From Hyphomicrobium sp. (GTDB lineage: Bacteria > Pseudomonadota > Alphaproteobacteria > Rhizobiales > Hyphomicrobiaceae): a stretch of DNA of 64,000 nt. Within the stretch, counting starts at the first letter, position 1; every line of letters starts with the position of its first letter. Positions 45,010-54,105 of this stretch are shown here, in pieces. The translations under genes and the position numbers were made by a program. Under the pieces are notes generated by a model. It searched no databases. It saw only the letters and a program-made list of their open reading frames with translations, and was not told where the DNA came from. Location of the stretch: positions 1-64,000 of the forward strand of contig NZ_RXIZ01000007.1 in NCBI RefSeq assembly GCF_003987855.1, read 5' to 3'.

Positions 45010-46644
45010 TTGGAAACCAAGACGTTCGCTGACCTCGGGCTGTCGCCCAAGGTCCAAGCAGCCATAACCGCTGCTGGTTACGTCACGCCTACCCCCATTC
45101 AAGCCGCCGCCATCCCGGTCGCCGTGACCGGCCGCGATATTCTCGGCATCGCCCAGACGGGCACCGGCAAGACGGCGTCGTTCACGCTCCCGATGATCAC
45201 GCGGCTCGAAACCGGCCGCGCCCGGGCCCGGATGCCCCGTTCGTTGATCCTCGCGCCGACGCGCGAGCTTGCAGCCCAGGTGGCGCAAAGCTTCGAGAAA
45301 TACGGGATCAATCATAAGCTCTCGGTGGCGCTTCTCATCGGCGGCGTCTCGATGGACGATCAGGTCAAGAAGCTTGATCGCGGCGTGGACGTTCTCATTG
45401 CCACCCCGGGCCGGCTGCTCGATCATTTCGGTCGTGGCCGCGTCATGCTGATGGGCGTCGAAATCCTCGTCATCGACGAAGCCGACCGCATGCTCGACAT
45501 GGGCTTCATTCCGGACATCGAGAAGATCTGCAAGCTTCTGCCGCCACGCCGCCAGACGCTGTTTTTCTCGGCAACAATGCCGCCGGAGATCACCCGCCTC
45601 GTCAATCAGTTCTTGACCAATCCCGAGCGAATTGAAGTCGCGAAGCCGGCGACGACAGCGAAGACCATTACGCAAAACTTCGTCTATTGCCCGAACGGCG
45701 AGGATTGGGCCAAGCGCGAAGTCCTCCGCAACATGATCCGCGACGGCAACGTCAAAAACGCGATCATCTTTTGCAACAGGAAGCGCGACGTCGCGGTCCT
45801 GCATAAGTCCCTCACGAAGCACGGCTTCAATGCCGGCGCCCTTCATGGCGACATGGATCAGTCGAGCCGCACGGATACGCTCGACAAGTTCCGCAAAGGC
45901 GAGATTATGCTGCTCGCGGCTTCAGACGTCGCCGCCCGCGGTCTCGACATCCCGGAAGTCTCCCACGTCTTCAATTTCGATCTGCCCTGGGCGGCCGACG
46001 ACTACGTCCACCGCATCGGTCGCACGGGCCGCGCCGGACACGAGGGCCATTCCATCTCGCTGGTCAGCCCTGACGATCTGAAGTTCGTAAAAGACATCGA
46101 GAAGATCACAGGCGAAGCACCTGTTTGGGTCGGCGAACCACCATCCGAGGAAGACATCGCCGGAGCCGGAGCCGGAAAGCGTCGCCGTGGGCGCGGTGGT
46201 CGCGGACAGTCCCATGGCGGTCATGAGAGATCCGGCAAGCCGCACAATCGCGGTGGCGAGCAACGCCAGCGTGAAGAGAAGCCAAGGCCGGATCAGCGTG
46301 CGGAACGCCAGGCTGGACCAGCGCGCAAAAGCGAGGGCCAAACTGCGCCCGCTCGTAAGGAGCAGCCGCAGCCCGAACGTTCAGGACGCCCCGCCGCTCA
46401 GCCACGGCCCCAGCAGTCCCGCCAGGCGCCTCGCAACGATCAACCGGCGGTGGACGCCTGGACGGACGAGCCGCGAGCCGCCAAGCGTGTCGAACGCCCA
46501 GCAGAAAAGCGGCAACCCGCACCGGAGCAAGCTCGGAAATCAGCTCCACCCCCACCGCAAAAGGGTGGCCTGGGATTTGCGGAAAACATGCCGGCGTTCA
46601 TGCGCAAGCCCTCCCGCCCGATGAAGGTCCCCGGTCGCGGGTAA
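45010..46644 (+). CDS. DEAD-box ATP-dependent RNA helicase (RhlE-like)
   Basis: A 544-residue RNA helicase. The Q motif TFADLGLSPKVQAAI and TPTPIQAAAIPV, motif I AQTGTGKTASFTLP, motif II VIDEADRMLDMGF, motif III FSATMP and motif VI HRIGRTGRAGHEG are all intact. The last 170 residues are a low-complexity tail rich in Arg, Gln, Pro and Gly (RRGRGGRGQSHGGH and following), likely to bind RNA or support condensation. It most resembles RhlE, which acts in ribosome assembly and cold adaptation. The TTG at 45010 has GGAG ten bases upstream; a GTG at 44980 has none. Confidence 0.94.
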   Translation: METKTFADLGLSPKVQAAITAAGYVTPTPIQAAAIPVAVTGRDILGIAQTGTGKTASFTLPMITRLETGRARARMPRSLILAPTRELAAQVAQSFEKYGINHKLSVALLIGGVSMDDQVKKLDRGVDVLIATPGRLLDHFGRGRVMLMGVEILVIDEADRMLDMGFIPDIEKICKLLPPRRQTLFFSATMPPEITRLVNQFLTNPERIEVAKPATTAKTITQNFVYCPNGEDWAKREVLRNMIRDGNVKNAIIFCNRKRDVAVLHKSLTKHGFNAGALHGDMDQSSRTDTLDKFRKGEIMLLAASDVAARGLDIPEVSHVFNFDLPWAADDYVHRIGRTGRAGHEGHSISLVSPDDLKFVKDIEKITGEAPVWVGEPPSEEDIAGAGAGKRRRGRGGRGQSHGGHERSGKPHNRGGEQRQREEKPRPDQRAERQAGPARKSEGQTAPARKEQPQPERSGRPAAQPRPQQSRQAPRNDQPAVDAWTDEPRAAKRVERPAEKRQPAPEQARKSAPPPPQKGGLGFAENMPAFMRKPSRPMKVPGRG

Positions 46645-46691
46645 TCATCAGCGTCTCGGCGTGCGCGAAGGGGTGTTCTGCAGCCCGCAGA

Positions 46692-47081
46692 CTATCGCGC
46701 AGGCTTTTTGCGCTTCGCCTTCGCCGGAGACCGCCGAGGGGTCTTGGCTGCCGCGACCTCCCGAGCAGCACTAATCGATGCGCGAGCCCAGTCTTGCAAT
46801 TCGTCGGGCTCGTCGAGCAACCTGTCAGGCAAGCGCCAATACGAGGTGAGCTGCGTGCGTCCGGTCTTCGTGGTGTAGGAGAAGGCCGCTGATCCCTCGT
46901 CCGCAAACCGAGTGCGGCCGGCGTCGGATGTTTTGAGGTAGATCGTACCGCCCGTGATAATGGCGAAGAAGGTTCCGTCAGAATAGACGCCTAGGCCGCC
47001 GAACATCCGGCGACCGCTAACCGAACCGTCGCGCTCGAGAGCATCTTTCAGTATTTGAAGAAGATCCTCGTTCGCGGACAT
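46692..47081 (-). CDS. TfoX N-terminal domain protein
   Basis: A 129-residue protein with the TfoX_N fold: MFGGLGVYSDGTFFAIITGGTIYLKTS, then FADEGSAAFSYTTKTGRTQLTSYWRLPDRLLD. The last ~25 residues are a Lys/Arg/Pro/Ala-rich tail (PRRSPAKAKRKKPAR). Without the TfoX C-terminal domain it is not expected to regulate competence as in Haemophilus; function unknown. It is the last gene of the suf transcript, 22 bases after sufA. Confidence 0.88.
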   Translation of the reverse strand: MSANEDLLQILKDALERDGSVSGRRMFGGLGVYSDGTFFAIITGGTIYLKTSDAGRTRFADEGSAAFSYTTKTGRTQLTSYWRLPDRLLDEPDELQDWARASISAAREVAAAKTPRRSPAKAKRKKPAR

Positions 47082-47103
47082 AGCGTTACTGTCCGCCCGT
47101 GGA

Positions 47104-47487
47104 TCAGCCCGCGGGCGCCAGACCGGGCGGCGTAGCCGGCTCGATGTTGACGCTCTCGCCGCACCCGCACGCGCTCTTTTGGTTCGGATTGTTGAAAACG
47201 AACTGCGAGGACAGCTTGTCGGTCTTGTAGTCCATCTCGGTGCCGAGCAAGTACATCACCGCCGGCGCATCGATGATCACCACGGCGCCCTTATCCTCGA
47301 TCACTTCGTCGAACTTACCGATCTCCTCCGCCCACGACATGGTGTATTCCATGCCGGCGCAACCGCCCTTTTTGATGCCGATCTTCAGCGCCTTGACGCC
47401 GGGCTTCTGCGCAAGCAGCGACGCCACGCGCGCCGCAGCGGCATCCGTCAGCGTCATGACTTTTGGCATCATTCTAAGCGAGGGCAC
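47104..47487 (-). CDS. sufA: A-type Fe-S carrier SufA/IscA
   Basis: A 127-residue HesB-fold carrier that passes clusters to apo-proteins. The three cysteine ligands are Cys43 (GGCAGMEY), Cys107 and Cys109 (SACGCGES). A short Pro-rich tail follows. The GTG start at 47487 has GGGAGG six bases upstream, so it is preferred over the internal ATGs at residues 6 and 7. It follows sufT by 69 bases in the operon. Confidence 0.95.
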   Translation of the reverse strand: MPSLRMMPKVMTLTDAAAARVASLLAQKPGVKALKIGIKKGGCAGMEYTMSWAEEIGKFDEVIEDKGAVVIIDAPAVMYLLGTEMDYKTDKLSSQFVFNNPNQKSACGCGESVNIEPATPPGLAPAG

Positions 47488-47556
47488 AGCGGGCCTCCCT
47501 GAGTCTTAAGTGTTGGACCAGTATATGGGAACTCGGCATGCGAAAGCGAGGCCGCA

Positions 47557-48042
47557 TCAGAACATGCCCACCGCGAGCCGCGCTTCGTCCGACATCCGGC
47601 TTTGATCCCACGGCGGATCGAACACGATGTTGACCTTCGTGCCGGCGACACCGGGCACGGCATTGACCGCGTTTTCAACCCATATCGGCATCTCGCCGGC
47701 AACCGGACAACCCGGCGCGGTGAGGGTCATGGTGACGATGACGTTTCGATCGTCATCGACATCGACCTTGTAGATCAGTCCCAGCTCGTAGATGTCGGCG
47801 GGAATTTCCGGATCGTAGACTGTCTTGAGCGCCGCGATGATGTCCGTCGTCAGGCGGTCGATCTCTTCGGGCGGCAAGGCAGAGGTATCACTGCTCGCCT
47901 TCTCTGGTCCTTCCGGCGGCGCCATGTTGGGCTCCGCATCGTGCGAGACATCGCAAGCCGCAGGCGCGGGAGACGGCGCGTCAAGCGACTCGACCGCTGC
48001 CTTGAGCGCCTCGCGATCCTCGATCGGCTTCCTGTCATCCAT
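47557..48042 (-). CDS. sufT: SufT, DUF59/MIP18-family Fe-S assembly protein
   Basis: A 161-residue protein. The C-terminal ~100 residues are a DUF59 domain: IIAALKTVYDPEIPADIYELGLIY, VTMTLTAPGCPVAGEMPIWV (conserved Cys) and VNIVFDPPWDQSRMSDEARLAVGMF. A Pro/Ala/Ser-rich N-terminal segment of about 55 residues precedes it. SufT helps maturation of Fe-S proteins under high demand. It starts 11 bases after the sufS stop. Confidence 0.95.
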   Translation of the reverse strand: MDDRKPIEDREALKAAVESLDAPSPAPAACDVSHDAEPNMAPPEGPEKASSDTSALPPEEIDRLTTDIIAALKTVYDPEIPADIYELGLIYKVDVDDDRNVIVTMTLTAPGCPVAGEMPIWVENAVNAVPGVAGTKVNIVFDPPWDQSRMSDEARLAVGMF

Positions 48043-48053
48043 GCGGAAGCTCC

Positions 48054-49337
48054 TTACGCAAAAAGATCATGGGCTTTGGACAGCGCCGCGACGAGCGCGT
48101 CGGCCTCCGCCTTCGTATTGTACAACGCAAAAGACGCCCGGCACGTTGCACTCACCCCAAGCCGGTCCATCAGCGGCTGTGCGCAGTGATGCCCGGCGCG
48201 GATCGCGACGCCCGACCTGTCTATGATCGTGGAGACGTCGTGCGGGTGCAGGCCGTCAACGGTGAACGAGAAAATCGCGCCTTTGCCAGGAGCCGTTCCG
48301 TAGAGCTTCAACCAGGGCAGCTCAGCAAGCCTATCCGCAGCGTAAGCACCGACCTCCGCCTCATATCGTGCGATCTTCTCGCGGCCGACCTGCATCATGT
48401 AGTTCAGCGCCGCGCTCAGCCCTACGGCCTCGACGATGGCGGGAGTGCCGGCCTCGAAGCGATGCGGCGGCTCGTTATACGTGACGTTGTCGACCGTCAC
48501 GCTCTCGATCATGTCGCCGCCGCCTTCGTACGGCGGCATCGCGGCGAGCAGCTGGCGTTTGCCGTACAGCACGCCAATGCCGGAAGGCCCGTACGTCTTG
48601 TGCCCGGTGAATACGTAGAAATCGGCATCGAGATCGCGCACGTCGACGCCCATGTGTACGGCCGCCTGGCTGCCGTCGATCAGCACCGGCACGCCTTTGG
48701 CGTGCGCGATGCGAATGATCTCCTTCACGGGATTGATCGTGCCCAGCACGTTCGACATGTGCGTGACGGCAACGATCTTCGTACGTTTCGTAATCAGGCT
48801 GTCGAGCTTCTCGATGATCAGCTCGCCGCGATCGGTCATCGGCGCCCACTTCAGCACGGCGCCGTTCTTCGCTCGCAGGAAATGCCAAGGCACGATGTTG
48901 GCGTGATGCTCCATGATCGTGATCAGGATCTCATCGCCATTACCGATCCGCGGCTCGCCGAAGGAGCGCGCCACCAGGTTGATCGCGCTCGTCGCGTTGC
49001 GCGTGAAGATGATCTCGTCGGCATGCTCGGCATTGAGAAAGCGGCGTACGGTTTCGCGCGCAGCTTCGTATTTATCCGTCGCCGTATTCGACAAGAAGTG
49101 CAGTCCGCGATGCACGTTCGCGTATTCATAACGATAGGCGTGATCCATCGCCTCGATCACGGAAAGCGGCTTTTGCGCCGATGCCCCATTGTCGAGATAG
49201 ACGAGCGGCTTGTCGTTCACCTGGCGAAACAGGATCGGAAAATCCGCGCGGATGCGCTCCACATCGTAAGGCGCGCCCGTCAGGCCCGCTTGCGATGCGC
49301 TGCTTCTCACAGCTGCTATGCTTGTGTCTCGTCCCAT
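48054..49337 (-). CDS. sufS: Group II cysteine desulfurase SufS
   Basis: A 427-residue PLP enzyme that removes sulfur from cysteine for SUF clusters. The PLP lysine is Lys247 in FTGHKTYGPSG, and the persulfide cysteine is Cys399 in GVSATCRASFALYN, matching SufS rather than IscS. The PLP His is in TIMEHHANIVPW. Length and motifs are normal. sufE is not in the window; alphaproteobacteria often encode it elsewhere. It starts four bases after the sufD stop. Confidence 0.97.
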   Translation of the reverse strand: MGRDTSIAAVRSSASQAGLTGAPYDVERIRADFPILFRQVNDKPLVYLDNGASAQKPLSVIEAMDHAYRYEYANVHRGLHFLSNTATDKYEAARETVRRFLNAEHADEIIFTRNATSAINLVARSFGEPRIGNGDEILITIMEHHANIVPWHFLRAKNGAVLKWAPMTDRGELIIEKLDSLITKRTKIVAVTHMSNVLGTINPVKEIIRIAHAKGVPVLIDGSQAAVHMGVDVRDLDADFYVFTGHKTYGPSGIGVLYGKRQLLAAMPPYEGGGDMIESVTVDNVTYNEPPHRFEAGTPAIVEAVGLSAALNYMMQVGREKIARYEAEVGAYAADRLAELPWLKLYGTAPGKGAIFSFTVDGLHPHDVSTIIDRSGVAIRAGHHCAQPLMDRLGVSATCRASFALYNTKAEADALVAALSKAHDLFA

Positions 49338-49341
49338 GAAC

Positions 49342-50679
49342 CTATCCGCGAGGTGAGCGCCCTAACCACTGCATCGTGTAGGCGGTCAGCGCGTCCCGAA
49401 GCTGCTCGTTTTCCACCTTGTCGATGGCTTCACCAATAAAGGATTCGATCATCAGCGCCCGCGCTTCATTCTCCGGGATGCCGCGCGAACGGCAGTAGAA
49501 AAGAAGATCCGGATCAAGCTGCGCCGAGGTGGTACCGTGCCCGCAAACAACATCGTCGGCATAGATCTCGAGCTCGGGCTTGGAATCGAATTCGGCGTCT
49601 TCCGAGAGCATCAGAGCTTGCGACATCTGCTTGCCGTCGGTCTTCTGCGCGTCCGGCCGGACGATGATCTTGCCCTGGAACACGCCCCGCCCGCGCCCGT
49701 CGAGCACGCCCTTGAACAGCTCGCGGCTTTCGCATCGCGGCACTGCATGGTCCACGACCAGGGTCGTGTCGATATGCTCGGCATGCCTAGCGAGATAGGC
49801 GCCTGAGAGGTCGATCTTTCCGCCTTCACCTTCGAAAATGATGTTTTGATTGTTGCGTGCGAGGCCGAGCCCCGCCGAGAACTGGAAGCTCCGATAAGTT
49901 GCATCAGCCGCCAGCGTCACGTCCCAGTTGGACAGATGCAGCGCCTTGCCTTCATCGGCCGCAACCTTCGCATGCCGGAGCGTGGCCCCCTTCCCGACCG
50001 CAACTTCCGTTAGCGCGTTGAGCTGGGCGTCGTGCGTGGATCCCGGCAATACGACGTGCGCTTCGATGATCTCCGCCGAAGCCTTCTCGCCAACGCTCAA
50101 GAAATTGCGGACTGCAACCGATTGCGCCTGCGTTCCGGCGCGGACGAAGACCAGCAACAGCGGCTTCGCAAGCGATGCACCACCTTCAATGGTAACAACC
50201 GCCCCGTCCGTCATGAAGGCCGTGTTGAGCGTTTCGACCGCATCGCCGCCTTCCGGAGTCGAAATCATCGGCGCGATCACGTCTTCGGACGCGCCCGATA
50301 GCAATTCGCCGAGCGGCGCGATCATCGCCCCCGCGGCATCTGAGAAGTCGCCAAGGTCCGCGCGATAGTGGCCGTTGACGAACACAACCCGATGCGCGTC
50401 GACGTGCGCAAGGGGTCCGAGCGCCACCAGCAACTCCGCGATCGTCAACGGCGTAGCGTCATTGATCGCCGATGGCAGCACATCCTTCACGTTGACGCGC
50501 AGGTCCGTGTACTTCCATTCCTCGATGCGCCGATGCGGCAGACCGAGGCCGCTGAACGCACCGATCGCCTGCGATCGCCGCGCCTTGACCGCCGCGCTCC
50601 CGGGAAGCTTCTCGGCAACCGCCTCGAAGTTCTCCGCGATGGCTTGCTCGGCCTTTGTCTTCATCACTGCAACGTTCAT
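49342..50679 (-). CDS. sufD: Fe-S cluster assembly protein SufD
   Basis: A 445-residue scaffold subunit of the SufBC2D complex. The beta-helix core and C-terminal CGHGTTSAQLDPDLLFYCRSRGIPENEARALMIESFIGEAI, with the conserved His of the SufB-SufD interface, identify it. The real start is the ATG at 50679, one base after the sufC stop, with AAGGCGG upstream inside sufC; the open frame extends 34 codons into sufC with Arg/Ser-rich nonsense. Confidence 0.96.
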   Translation of the reverse strand: MNVAVMKTKAEQAIAENFEAVAEKLPGSAAVKARRSQAIGAFSGLGLPHRRIEEWKYTDLRVNVKDVLPSAINDATPLTIAELLVALGPLAHVDAHRVVFVNGHYRADLGDFSDAAGAMIAPLGELLSGASEDVIAPMISTPEGGDAVETLNTAFMTDGAVVTIEGGASLAKPLLLVFVRAGTQAQSVAVRNFLSVGEKASAEIIEAHVVLPGSTHDAQLNALTEVAVGKGATLRHAKVAADEGKALHLSNWDVTLAADATYRSFQFSAGLGLARNNQNIIFEGEGGKIDLSGAYLARHAEHIDTTLVVDHAVPRCESRELFKGVLDGRGRGVFQGKIIVRPDAQKTDGKQMSQALMLSEDAEFDSKPELEIYADDVVCGHGTTSAQLDPDLLFYCRSRGIPENEARALMIESFIGEAIDKVENEQLRDALTAYTMQWLGRSPRG

Positions 50680-50680
50680 A

Positions 50681-51436
50681 TTACGCCGCCTTATGCGTGT
50701 ATTCTGCGTAGCCCGATTTCTCGAGTTCGAGCGCCAGTTCCTTGCCGCCGGTCTTCTGGATGCGGCCGTCCGCGAGCACATGCACCTTATCGGGCACGAT
50801 GTAGTTCAACAGCCGCTGATAGTGCGTGATGACGACGAAGGCGCGATCCTTATCGCGTAGCGCGTTGACGCCTTCCGACACGATACGCAGCGCATCGATG
50901 TCGAGGCCGGAATCCGTTTCATCGAGCACGCAGAGGGTCGGCTCGAGCAGCGCCATCTGCAGTATCTCGGAGCGCTTCTTCTCGCCGCCCGAGAAACCGA
51001 CGTTGACCGGACGCTTCAGCATCTCGATGTCGATGTTGAGCTTCTGCCCCTTTTCCTTCACGAGTTTCAGGAAGGCAGGCGTGGTGAGTTCGGCTTCTCC
51101 ACGCTTCTTGCGCACGGAGTTGAGCGCCGTCCGCAGGAACGTGAGCCCAGCGACGCCCGGAATTTCCATCGGGTACTGGAACGCCAGGAAGACGCCCTTT
51201 GCGGCGCGTTCGTCCGGCTCCATGTCGATGATCGATTCACCCTTCCAGAGGATGTCACCGCCAGTCACTTCATAGCCATCGCGCCCAGCCAACACGTAAG
51301 CCAGCGTCGACTTCCCCGAGCCGTTCGGCCCCATGATGGCGTGGACTTCACCGGCAGGCACGGTCAGCGACAGCCCCTTGAGGATCTCGCGACCCTCGTC
51401 CTCAAGCTTCACGTGCAAATTTTTGATCTCAAGCAT
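50681..51436 (-). CDS. sufC: Fe-S cluster assembly ATPase SufC
   Basis: A 251-residue ABC-type ATPase that drives SufBC2D. Walker A is [17 protein letters not shown], the Q-loop region is [13 protein letters not shown], the signature is [17 protein letters not shown] and Walker B is [16 protein letters not shown]. Normally sufC follows sufB closely; here the two are separated by about 1.15 kb holding two opposite-strand genes, so sufC may need read-through from sufB or its own promoter upstream of 51436. Confidence 0.98.
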   Translation of the reverse strand: MLEIKNLHVKLEDEGREILKGLSLTVPAGEVHAIMGPNGSGKSTLAYVLAGRDGYEVTGGDILWKGESIIDMEPDERAAKGVFLAFQYPMEIPGVAGLTFLRTALNSVRKKRGEAELTTPAFLKLVKEKGQKLNIDIEMLKRPVNVGFSGGEKKRSEILQMALLEPTLCVLDETDSGLDIDALRIVSEGVNALRDKDRAFVVITHYQRLLNYIVPDKVHVLADGRIQKTGGKELALELEKSGYAEYTHKAA

Positions 51437-51595
51437 TTACGTCGACCTGTTCTTCTACGATTGAAATCTGCGAGTCTTTTCCGAGGGCGCAACCTGCGTC
51501 CTTGCCACAGCTGAACAAACAAATGCCAAGGGGACGTTGACCGTCTTTCGCATGTCGTGCAGCACTGCGGCGGGGAAGGCGGGGGACTTTGCGAT

Positions 51596-52039
51596 ATGCG
51601 GCGTCTGGCAGGATGCGTTAGCGCCCTGATACTTGCCGGTTGTTCTTCGGGTCTGGGACCGGACGCAAGTAATCGCCTGCCCGCGCTCGCGGCGGCGCAC
51701 GGCTCCGCGGTCAATCTCTACTGGCCATGTCTCGTCGATGTCCCCGCACCACAGATCTTGCGCGACAACTATCGGGTCGAGATCGACGGCAGGGATGTCG
51801 GCGAAATGACCAGATGCGGTTACGGCCGCTTCGAGGTTACCGAAGGCCGCCACGCAATCCGTTTGCGCTCTCCCTTGTTGTTGGACGTCGCGGGAGCTTT
51901 CGGAATGAAGGGTGCCGAATACACCATTCCGCCTAACGGGCCCATCTACATTCGGCTGAGCTATTTTCGATATGTCGAATACCAGCAGGTCGCCCCAGAC
52001 GTGGGCATCCGCGAGATCACCGCAATGGCCAAGAGTTGA
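51596..52039 (+). CDS. Small lipoprotein, DUF2846-like, inside the suf operon
   Basis: A 147-residue exported protein with the lipobox ALILAGC at about residue 16. The mature part contains YRVEIDGRDVGEMTRCGYGRF, then VTEGRHAIRLRS, a pattern (Val-Asp-Gly, Val-Gly, then Gly-x-His) seen in DUF2846-type beta-sandwich domains. The start has GGGGGA nine bases upstream. It is on the plus strand, opposite to suf, and 27 bases ahead of a second gene with the same pattern. Role unknown. Confidence 0.78.
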   Translation: MRRLAGCVSALILAGCSSGLGPDASNRLPALAAAHGSAVNLYWPCLVDVPAPQILRDNYRVEIDGRDVGEMTRCGYGRFEVTEGRHAIRLRSPLLLDVAGAFGMKGAEYTIPPNGPIYIRLSYFRYVEYQQVAPDVGIREITAMAKS

Positions 52040-52066
52040 AGTTGAACCGGCAGGAGTCTGCTCACG

Positions 52067-52477
52067 ATGAAAAACGTTTTCGCCGTCCTCGCCTTCGCAA
52101 CCATCGGCGCCCTGCCGGCCGAAGCCGGCGAGCTTTACATCATCTCCCGATGCGCGCCGATCCAGGTTTTGACAGGCTTCAAGACCGACCTCTTTGAATC
52201 CTCCAGCCCGGTGTTCGTTGACGGCAAACTGGTGGGCAATCTGAAAATCTGCGACGCCCTTCGCGCTTCGGTTGGAGCGGGTAATCATAACCTTCGCGTT
52301 AAGCTGGCCGGAAAAAGCGATTACGGCGTTTCCAGCGATGCTGGCATCCGAGTTCCCACTGGCAGTGGAACTGTGTACGTCGTCATGGGCGACAACAGTT
52401 TCACTTGGGCTGACGTCGTGAATGGCGAAGATGGCCGGCAGTTCCTCGCCAACGTTCGCCAAGCCAATGGCAAATAG
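52067..52477 (+). CDS. Small periplasmic protein, DUF2846-like, inside the suf operon
   Basis: A 136-residue protein with a signal peptide (NVFAVLAFATIGALPAEAG). The mature part has FVDGKLVGNLKICDALRASV, then GAGNHNLRVKLAG, the same Val-Asp-Gly ... Val-Gly ... Gly-x-His layout as the lipoprotein just upstream, so the two are probably distant paralogues. One cysteine pair (SRCAP, KICDA) could form a disulfide. CAGGAG precedes the ATG by about ten bases. It ends 107 bases before the convergent sufB stop. Confidence 0.78.
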   Translation: MKNVFAVLAFATIGALPAEAGELYIISRCAPIQVLTGFKTDLFESSSPVFVDGKLVGNLKICDALRASVGAGNHNLRVKLAGKSDYGVSSDAGIRVPTGSGTVYVVMGDNSFTWADVVNGEDGRQFLANVRQANGK

Positions 52478-52584
52478 CTGCGGAGACAGCTTCGCCGCGG
52501 CGAGGGATTTACGCACGCCTAGCTGCCCAGACCCGCGCGGAAACGCCACCGGCAAAACTCCTGAATGATGTGCGGATATTCCGC

Positions 52585-54054
52585 TCACCCCACGCTCCCT
52601 TCAAGGCTGATGCCAATCAGCTTCTGGCTTTCGGCCATGAACTCCATCGGCAGCTGCTGCAGCACATCGCGGACGAAACCATTGACGACCAGCGCCACCG
52701 CCTCTTCCGACGAAAGCCCGCGCTGGCGGCAATAGAACAGCATGTCGTCGGAAATTTTCGAGGTCGTGGCCTCATGCTCGAAGTGCGCGCTCGAATTCTT
52801 CGCTTCGATGTACGGCACCGTATGCGCACCGCACTTGTCGCCGATGAGCAGGGAATCGCAGTTCGTAAAGTTGCGCACGTTCGTCGCTTTGCGATGTGCC
52901 GACACAAGGCCGCGATATGTATTCTGCGAATGGCCAGCCGCGATGCCCTTCGAGATGATCCGGCTCGACGAATTCTTGCCGAGGTGAATCATCTTCGTGC
53001 CGCTGTCGACCTGCTGATAGCCGCTCGAAACCGCGATCGAATAGAATTCGCCGCGCGAATAATCGCCGCGTAAAATGCAGCTCGGATATTTCCACGTGAT
53101 CGCCGAGCCCGTTTCGACCTGCGTCCACGAGATCTTTGAGTAATGCCCTCGGCAATCGCCGCGCTTGGTCACGAAATTATAGACGCCGCCCTTGCCGTTC
53201 GCATCGCCCGGATACCAGTTCTGGACGGTTGAGTATTTGATCTCAGCTTCATCAAGAGCGACAAGCTCAACAACGGCGGCGTGCAGCTGATGCTCATCGC
53301 GCATCGGCGCCGTGCAGCCTTCGAGATACGACACATACGCGCCCCGGTCCGCGATGATAAGCGTGCGCTCGAACTGGCCCGTCTGCTTGGCGTTGATGCG
53401 GAAGTAGGTCGAAAGCTCCATCGGACAGCGCACGCCTTCCGGCACGTAGACGAAAGAGCCGTCCGAGAACACCGCCGAATTCAGCGCCGCATAGAAGTTG
53501 TCGGACTGCGGCACCACGGAACCCAGATACTTACGCACGAGCTCGGGATGCTCGCGCACCGCTTCCGAGATCGAGCAGAAGATGACGCCCGCTTTCTTCA
53601 GTTCGTCCTTGAAGGTCGTCACGACGGAAACGCTGTCGAACACGGCATCGACGGCCACGCGCGACCCCTGCACACCGGCCAGCACTTCTTGCTCTCTGAG
53701 CGGGATGCCGAGCTTCTTGTAGGTCTCCAGCAACTCCGGATCGACTTCGTCCAGGCTCTTAGGCCCTTCGGTCGATTTCGGCGCGGAGTAGTAATAAAGA
53801 TCCTGAAAATCGATCTTGGGATAATGAACCTTCGCCCACGTCGGTTCGGTCATTGCCTTCCAACGCGTGAACGCTTCCAGGCGCCAATTGAGCAGCCACT
53901 CGGGCTCGCCTTTCTTGGCCGAAATGAATCGCACCGTCGATTCATCAAGGCCCTTTGGCGCCGTAACGCTGTCGATCAGCGTTTCGAACCCGTATTTGTA
54001 CTGGTCGACATCGATCTTTCGGACTTGATCGATCGTCTCCTGAACAGCAGCCAT
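52585..54054 (-). CDS. sufB: Fe-S cluster assembly scaffold SufB
   Basis: A 489-residue core scaffold on which SUF clusters form. Conserved blocks: the N-terminal [19 protein letters not shown], the central [18 protein letters not shown] and [16 protein letters not shown], and the C-terminal [37 protein letters not shown] with the cysteine involved in cluster assembly. Length is normal. It begins 51 bases after the IscR-desulfurase fusion stop. Confidence 0.97.
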   Translation of the reverse strand: MAAVQETIDQVRKIDVDQYKYGFETLIDSVTAPKGLDESTVRFISAKKGEPEWLLNWRLEAFTRWKAMTEPTWAKVHYPKIDFQDLYYYSAPKSTEGPKSLDEVDPELLETYKKLGIPLREQEVLAGVQGSRVAVDAVFDSVSVVTTFKDELKKAGVIFCSISEAVREHPELVRKYLGSVVPQSDNFYAALNSAVFSDGSFVYVPEGVRCPMELSTYFRINAKQTGQFERTLIIADRGAYVSYLEGCTAPMRDEHQLHAAVVELVALDEAEIKYSTVQNWYPGDANGKGGVYNFVTKRGDCRGHYSKISWTQVETGSAITWKYPSCILRGDYSRGEFYSIAVSSGYQQVDSGTKMIHLGKNSSSRIISKGIAAGHSQNTYRGLVSAHRKATNVRNFTNCDSLLIGDKCGAHTVPYIEAKNSSAHFEHEATTSKISDDMLFYCRQRGLSSEEAVALVVNGFVRDVLQQLPMEFMAESQKLIGISLEGSVG

Positions 54055-54105
54055 TTCTTCGTCTCTCTATTTATGCGCCACCTTTCGGCAGCGCTGAACC
54101 TTCCG

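Noticed and set aside
44911..45846. 311-codon minus-strand frame opposite the DEAD-box helicase
   Set aside because: Lies antisense to helicase motifs and has no recognisable features.
48069..49439. 456-codon plus-strand frame opposite sufS
   Set aside because: Antisense to a fully conserved cysteine desulfurase; composition rich in Arg, His and Asp as expected of a shadow frame.
51455..52588. 377-codon minus-strand frame filling exactly the sufB-sufC gap
   Set aside because: It has no family features and a shadow-like composition. The plus strand over the same DNA has a lipobox, a signal peptide and two good ribosome sites.
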